Origin: Deltaproteobacteria bacterium
Lineage (GTDB): Bacteria; Acidobacteriota; Thermoanaerobaculia; Multivoradales; JAHZIX01
DNA length: 64,000 nt
Direction: 5' to 3'
Assembly: GCA_022601195.1 (NCBI GenBank)
Contig: JAHZIX010000023.1
Coordinates: 1-64,000 of the forward strand
Part shown: in pieces, positions 59,990 to 64,000 of the stretch
Position numbering within the stretch: the stretch's first letter is position 1
How the letters are laid out: each line of letters opens with the position of its first letter
The notes under the pieces: generated by a model
The model's input: the letters and a program-made list of their open reading frames with translations, nothing else
Database searches by the model: none
Told to the model about the DNA's origin: nothing
Position numbers and translations under genes: made by a program

Positions 59990-61660
59990 CTAGGGACAAC
60001 CGGAGATCTTGACCCGCAGAGCTTCCATACGCCGACTCTCGCCGGTGGTCCCGGCCATTTCGCCGTTGGAGGCCCAATCGGTCCAGTCCTTCCCCTTGAG
60101 GTGAGCCTGGTATTCCACATTGCAGCCCGTGGGGGCGTTCTCGAGCCAGATCTTGATGGCCTCCATTCGCCGGCCCTCGCCGGTAGTGCCGCTCATTTCG
60201 CCATCGCAGACCGGAGGTTCCTGCCAGCCGTCGCCTTTGACGTAAGCCTGGTAGCAGATACTCATTTCGCCGGGCGCATTGGCCAGCTTGATCTCGGTGG
60301 CTTCAAGGCGTCGGCCTTGGCCGGTGGTTCCCGCGGTGATGCCATCCCAGACCCACGGGCCCCAGCCGAGGCCTTTCATGTGAACGCGATAGGTGACTTC
60401 CGGTGAGGTCCCGTAGATGGTGATCTCACGAGTTTGCTCGTGCCAAGGAGTGCAGCCATTCTGCACGGCTAGCTTCACGACATAGACAGTGCCATTTCCC
60501 CCTGGGTCGGAGAAGTTGTAGTGGTTCGAAAGGTTTCGAGTACCTGCTCCTCCGGAGAACCAGCTGGACCAATAACGGTTGCCTCCCTTTAGATGAATCT
60601 CGATGAAATGAAGGGCTTCGTTGGTGCTGGCTGATCCATCCAGGACCACGGAGGAACTCGCTGTCGCCGACTCGGGCAGAGTGAACGAGGCTTGGGCTTC
60701 CTCACACTCACAGAGGGCCATGTCCAGTTCGACGCTGTCTCCCGAATCCGTAGCATAGTGAGTCGACTCGAAATATTTCGATACCTTCACGGGATTGGCC
60801 AATCCGCCGTCTTTATGCCGCACTTCCACTCTTCTTTTATTCGTCTTGTGCTTGTCGAACTCGATGTCGAATTTTATCGAGCACGAGTTGATCGCAATGT
60901 TGGCGATGCCTTGTTGGCCGATGACATCAGCTCTAGCTTTCACCCAGCGACCATTGTTTCTCAAACGTTGATTTTCGGTAGAAACGCCTGTGTGCCATTG
61001 CCCGGCGCGGTAGCGATTCCATTGTTGCCCTTTGATGCGGCGCAGCCCATCTGCGTACTCCTTGTACTGGACTTTGCTGGCAGTTCCGAGGCAGCATCCC
61101 GCGACTGAAGTTCGATAGGAAATAAAGGTTGTGTTTGGGCTTTCCGTTTCTTGACTGCCGTTGCGAAGCTCTCTCAAGGCTTCCAGGTCTCGATTTTCGA
61201 TCCGAAAATAGCCGTGAGGATAGTAGCGATAGATCGTCGTTCCTACCATCAGCTCTCCCTGCGGGTTGACCAATCCTCGGAGGTAGGGGTCGATGATGGG
61301 ATGTTTGGAGGGCTCGATGTTATCGAGAGTGCCTCCGAGGCTAGCCAGGTCCAACTCCCCGTCGTCGAAGGCATTCTCCACGTACTCTATGTAGCTGAGC
61401 AATGACTCGAATCCGAGACTCTCGGTGAAGTCCTGGAACACCGAGGCGCGGCGCTCGTCGCTGGATTCGCTTGTGTCCCTGGTCTCCTGCAGCTCGATGA
61501 GCTCATCCATGACACCTCGATAGTGCTCTTCATCATCGAAGGCCAACATGTCGAGGTCGATGGAAGGATGGTGAAATTCGAACCTCGATCCATCCGCTTG
61601 GACCCAGGTTCCGAGAAAAGTCAAAATTAGAATCAACGATAGTCGGCATGATTGAAGCAT
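59990..61660 (-). CDS. Secreted protein with three ChW repeats
   Basis: 556 residues. Signal peptide: LSLILILTFLGTWVQA. Residues about 415-556 contain three copies of a 45-47 residue unit of the clostridial hydrophobic W (ChW) type: YRVHMKGLGWGPWVWDG, then YQAYVKGDGWQEPPVCDG and YQAHLKGKDWTDWASNG, each followed by GTTG(Q/E)GRR and (L/M)EA. Before them are a helical acidic region (residues 20-110) and a beta-rich region with an Ig/PKD-like module (ASFTLPESATASSSVVLDGS). ChW repeats are thought to mediate cell-surface or protein contacts. A copy of the shared promoter element lies about 180 bases upstream of the ATG, so it fits the ECF-linked group. Confidence 0.8.
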   Translation of the reverse strand: MLQSCRLSLILILTFLGTWVQADGSRFEFHHPSIDLDMLAFDDEEHYRGVMDELIELQETRDTSESSDERRASVFQDFTESLGFESLLSYIEYVENAFDDGELDLASLGGTLDNIEPSKHPIIDPYLRGLVNPQGELMVGTTIYRYYPHGYFRIENRDLEALRELRNGSQETESPNTTFISYRTSVAGCCLGTASKVQYKEYADGLRRIKGQQWNRYRAGQWHTGVSTENQRLRNNGRWVKARADVIGQQGIANIAINSCSIKFDIEFDKHKTNKRRVEVRHKDGGLANPVKVSKYFESTHYATDSGDSVELDMALCECEEAQASFTLPESATASSSVVLDGSASTNEALHFIEIHLKGGNRYWSSWFSGGAGTRNLSNHYNFSDPGGNGTVYVVKLAVQNGCTPWHEQTREITIYGTSPEVTYRVHMKGLGWGPWVWDGITAGTTGQGRRLEATEIKLANAPGEMSICYQAYVKGDGWQEPPVCDGEMSGTTGEGRRMEAIKIWLENAPTGCNVEYQAHLKGKDWTDWASNGEMAGTTGESRRMEALRVKISGCP

Positions 61661-61837
61661 GTGATCTCTCCCTTTGAGATTCGAGAACAGTGATGGTCGG
61701 TCGGGGGAGAAGGCTCCGCATAGAGCCCGAGAGATTCTTTTTGAAAGAGCTCGCTACCTTTTCTTTTGAGGTAGGTGATCGCCCGACCGCAGTGTTACCA
61801 AAAAGTGTTACCGAAAAATGTCATCGAAAAAGGTTTC

Positions 61838-61873
61838 TATTTGATCTATCGAAAAAGGGATCGAAAGTCCCTC
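61838..61873 (-). promoter_or_regulatory. Shared ECF-type promoter element, copy 6
   Basis: Read on the minus strand: TTGAGGGAC with GAGGGA at 61873-61868, 15 bases, then TCGATAGATCAAATA (61852-61838). The first base of the -10 half is T rather than G, but CGAT is kept. Leader to the ATG at 61660 is about 180 bases. The 61661-61920 region also holds direct repeats AGTGTTACC (61791-61799, 61804-61812) and ATCGAAAAA. Confidence 0.55.
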
Positions 61874-61920
61874 AAGGGAGGAAGTGCCAGCTCTCCCCGA
61901 GCATGAATTTCGAGGGGGTA

Positions 61921-62952
61921 TTAGCGATGAGAAAGGGGTCTTGGTGCCGAGCTCTCGGAGATTCCTGCCGGAAGGTAGGTGGGAGTCGAAGAGCCGGAAC
62001 GGAAGCACGATCGATAGGCGCGGGGAGTAGAGGCCACGTGTTGGGCGAAATGTTTTCTCAAGTTAGCTGCAGAGCCCAACCCTGAGAGCGTCGCCACATG
62101 TTCCACGCTTTTTCCGGTCAACTCGAGAAGCTCGCAAGCTCTGGCGACTCGCTGCCCGACCAGCCATTGGTGGGGGCTCTGGCCGGTCATCTCCTTGAAC
62201 CGTCTCTGGAAGGTGCGAATGGAGAAAGCGAACCTCCGGGCGATGACTTGAACGGTGAGGTTTTCATCGAGGTGAGTGACCATCCAGTCGAGGACGGGGC
62301 CGAATGGCTCGTTGTCGGAGATTCCCGCGGGGGTCGAGATGTATTGGGATTGCGCTCCGTCTCGGTGGATTGGCGCGACCATTCTTTTGGCCACTTCATT
62401 GGCGATGGCCAAGCCAAAGTCTTCGCGAATCAAGGCGAGGGAAAGGTCGAACCCTGCGGCGCCACCGGACGAGGTCCACAGGGACCCAGATGGAGAGGAG
62501 TCGTGAAAGTAGAGCGCGTTGGCCTCGATCTCGAGCCGGGGGAAGGCCTCTTTCAACAAGCCTTCGTACAGCCAATGGGTGGTTACCTTCCTGCCATCCA
62601 GGAGGCCGGCGTGAGCCAAGGCAAAGACTCCGCTACAGATCGAGACCAACCGAGCGCCCCGCTGGGCGGCGCCTCTCAGGGCCTCGAGAAAAGCATCCGG
62701 GGGGCGCTGTTGGGGATTCCGCCATCCACAGATCAGGATGGTGTCTGCAGATTCGAGATCGTCGAGGCGACCCGGTGGCTCGATGTCGAGTCCATGACTG
62801 GAAGACAGGCGGCCCGGCTCCACGCGGCAGGGTAGGAAGCGGTACCAATTGGGAGTCAGTTCTCGTCGGTCCGAGCCAAGGACCTCCTTGGCGATGCTGT
62901 ACTCGAAGGATCGCAGACCGTCGTAGATGGCTGCCGCGATGAGGTGCCCCAT
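61921..62952 (-). CDS. GlxA-family AraC regulator, copy 2
   Basis: 343 residues, clearly related to the 57943-58938 product (shared TFQRRFKE, SGLGSAANLRKH and PRAYRS motifs). The DJ-1/PfpI domain has IAAAIYDGLRSFEYSIAKEV and ARLVSICSGVFALAHAGLLD. The HTH part is LTVQVIARRFAFSIRTFQRR and VEHVATLSGLGSAANLRKHF. The C-terminus has an extra tail (SSTPTYLPAGISESSAPRPL). No exporter gene is attached to this copy. It lies upstream of the ChW gene on the same strand, and its C-terminal end is close to that gene's promoter element. The target is unknown. Confidence 0.85.
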   Translation of the reverse strand: MGHLIAAAIYDGLRSFEYSIAKEVLGSDRRELTPNWYRFLPCRVEPGRLSSSHGLDIEPPGRLDDLESADTILICGWRNPQQRPPDAFLEALRGAAQRGARLVSICSGVFALAHAGLLDGRKVTTHWLYEGLLKEAFPRLEIEANALYFHDSSPSGSLWTSSGGAAGFDLSLALIREDFGLAIANEVAKRMVAPIHRDGAQSQYISTPAGISDNEPFGPVLDWMVTHLDENLTVQVIARRFAFSIRTFQRRFKEMTGQSPHQWLVGQRVARACELLELTGKSVEHVATLSGLGSAANLRKHFAQHVASTPRAYRSCFRSGSSTPTYLPAGISESSAPRPLSHR

Positions 62953-63158
62953 GGCGGAGTCCTTTCTCGTCGTAACGACCTCCTCTTCTAGAGACCCGGT
63001 GGTCGTTTTCGGGTTGAAAGGGAACAGCCTCTTTAGGGCTCTAGGCTGTCGGATCTCACAAGCTTTATCGCAAGTCTCCGGTGAATTCCCTCATGGAAAT
63101 CTGCCAGCTGGTGGTTGAGAAGGCCCGTGGCCCTCGGGGTTTCTGTCATCATGGAGGG

Positions 63159-63629
63159 ATGGCACGCCTGGTACTTCTATTCATCCTGATTCCTGTCATC
63201 GAGCTGGCCTTGCTCATCGAAATCGGCAAGCGGATGGGATTGCTGCCGACCCTCACCCTGATCGTGGTGACAGGGATTGTCGGCGCGGCTCTGGCTCGGC
63301 AACAGGGGCTGGAAGTCTTAGAGCGACTGCGAAGCGAGTTGGGCGGCGGAACTCTGCCTACGGATGCATTGGTGGATGGAGCGCTGGTCTTGATGGCGGG
63401 GGCGGTCCTTCTGACCCCTGGAGTATTGACGGACCTATTCGGTTTTCTCTGTTTGATTCCTGCCACTCGCAGAGTCATTCGAGCCGGCCTGAAGCGTTGG
63501 CTGGGGACCTTCGCCGCCAAAGGGAATTTTCGCTTCACACCTCCTTCGGGAGGGCCCAGCGTAGGCACATCTTCACCGGGAATGAAAGACGGGATGAAGA
63601 ATGTGACGCCGGAGGAAGAGAGGGAGTAG
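63159..63629 (+). CDS. fxsA: FxsA family membrane protein
   Basis: 156 residues. The N-terminal two helices (MARLVLLFILIPVIELALLI and LLPTLTLIVVTGIVGAALAR), the motif RQQGLEVLERLRSELG and a third helix (LMAGAVLLTPGVLTDLFGFL) match FxsA. The C-terminal tail (FTPPSGGPSVGTSSPGMKDG) is long and low in order, as in many family members. FxsA acts at the inner membrane; in E. coli it relieves exclusion of phage T7 by F plasmid PifA, but the general role is not established. The ATG at 63159 begins the conserved N-terminus; a start at 63081 would add unrelated residues. The ribosome-site candidate GGAGGG is unusually close to the ATG. Confidence 0.85.
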   Translation: MARLVLLFILIPVIELALLIEIGKRMGLLPTLTLIVVTGIVGAALARQQGLEVLERLRSELGGGTLPTDALVDGALVLMAGAVLLTPGVLTDLFGFLCLIPATRRVIRAGLKRWLGTFAAKGNFRFTPPSGGPSVGTSSPGMKDGMKNVTPEEERE

Positions 63630-63681
63630 GCCGGCACGGGATACTAGGAAGAGCCGGAGTCTCGGAGACGCCTCTCTAGAG

Positions 63682-63725
63682 GTCCCTGTCGCCTCGCCGG
63701 TGGGTTCGATGGGAGCGACAGGGAC
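63682..63725. terminator. Bidirectional terminator-like hairpin
   Basis: GTCCCTGTCGC (63682-63692) pairs perfectly with GCGACAGGGAC (63715-63725), followed by TTT on the plus strand. It sits between convergent genes and may end both. Confidence 0.65.
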
Positions 63726-63743
63726 TTTCGTCAGCTACGTCGT

Positions 63744-64000
63744 CTAGTTCCGGCGACCAAAGATAGAGCCCAAGGGGTTCTCGTCTCCTTCGCCCTCGCC
63801 GCCGGTAGGAAGTAGCTCGACTCGCTGGTAGTGGGAGGGGATTTCAAAGCGGTCGGCCTTGACGGATTCCTTACGGATCAAAGTGACGTTGGTGGTGCTT
63901 CGACTGGTCTGGGTTTTGCCCTTCTTTCCACCGACGGAGGTGGTGACGACCTCACTTTTCAAGGGGAACCCTTGAATTTTCTCCATTTCCGTGCCGATCA
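63744..64000 (-). CDS. DUF4412-type secreted protein, C-terminal part (partial)
   Basis: The frame continues past the right edge, so only the last 85 or so residues are visible. The fragment reads MEKIQGFPLKSEVVTTSVGG, then VTLIRKESVKADRFEIPSHY and QRVELLPTGG, a pattern of the C-terminal strands of DUF4412 proteins (xGxPLK, x-FxxPxxY). An ATG at 63986 is probably internal. Function unknown; members are usually exported beta-rich proteins. Confidence 0.55.
   Translation of the reverse strand, partial: IGTEMEKIQGFPLKSEVVTTSVGGKKGKTQTSRSTTNVTLIRKESVKADRFEIPSHYQRVELLPTGGEGEGDENPLGSIFGRRN

Noticed and set aside
1..64000. CRISPR array, prophage or insertion sequence
   Set aside because: The only perfect tandem array has a 9-bp unit without spacers, and I see no integrase, transposase or phage structural gene.

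Overview
The window looks like a chromosomal segment of an Acidobacteriota bacterium, most like the Thermoanaerobaculia or Holophagae-type lineages. This is inferred from a PF07638-type ECF sigma factor together with a Ser/Thr kinase-TPR protein, many large secreted proteins, C-terminal tails of the form DGFESGDxxAWS, and moderately high GC. No phage, insertion sequence or CRISPR array is visible.

Layout. 1-8.6 kb (minus strand): a polysaccharide operon with a priming sugar transferase, one GT4 and three GT2 glycosyltransferases, a GT-C type membrane transferase and a large membrane protein, chained by 4-bp stop/start overlaps. 9.0-10.4 kb: serS followed directly by tRNA-Ser(UGA). 10.5-13.6 kb: metallo-beta-lactamase-fold, FMN-binding and cysteine-hydrolase genes, a sigma-54-like promoter and a PAS-domain remnant. 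13.7-19.3 kb: a complete trans-4-hydroxy-L-proline degradation cluster (deaminase, 2-epimerase, D-amino-acid oxidoreductase, 2-oxoglutarate semialdehyde dehydrogenase) with a divergent PAS-AraC regulator. 19.3-25.5 kb: a methyltransferase, a 9-bp tandem repeat, a DMT exporter with a divergent LysR regulator, and a secreted G8-domain protein. 25.5-31.7 kb: an asparaginase / YbaK-racemase fusion / D-amino-acid oxidase cluster and a KAP ATPase fused to a formylglycine-enzyme-like domain; by eye this stretch is less GC-rich. 32-43.3 kb: mixed accessory genes, including an ArsR-SRPBCC-DUF899 operon and an aromatic-amino-acid-type decarboxylase with a divergent XRE-cupin regulator. 43.4-61.9 kb: an ECF sigma factor gene and a group of secreted-protein and kinase genes. 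62-64 kb: an AraC regulator, FxsA and a DUF4412 protein.

The main discovery is in 43.4-61.9 kb. Six genes there share the same upstream element, GAGGGA, exactly 15 bases, then (G/T)CGRT. It precedes two paralogous SGNH hydrolases, a secreted protein of unknown function, the Ser/Thr kinase-TPR protein (through a coupled 63-codon ORF), a secreted metallopeptidase and a secreted protein with ChW repeats. My manual scan found no other match at that exact spacing in the window. I read it as the promoter of the nearby ECF sigma factor, which would make the region a local regulon linking an ECF factor, a sensor kinase and an extracellular hydrolase/adhesion set. The assignment to that sigma factor is inference; the repeated element is directly visible.
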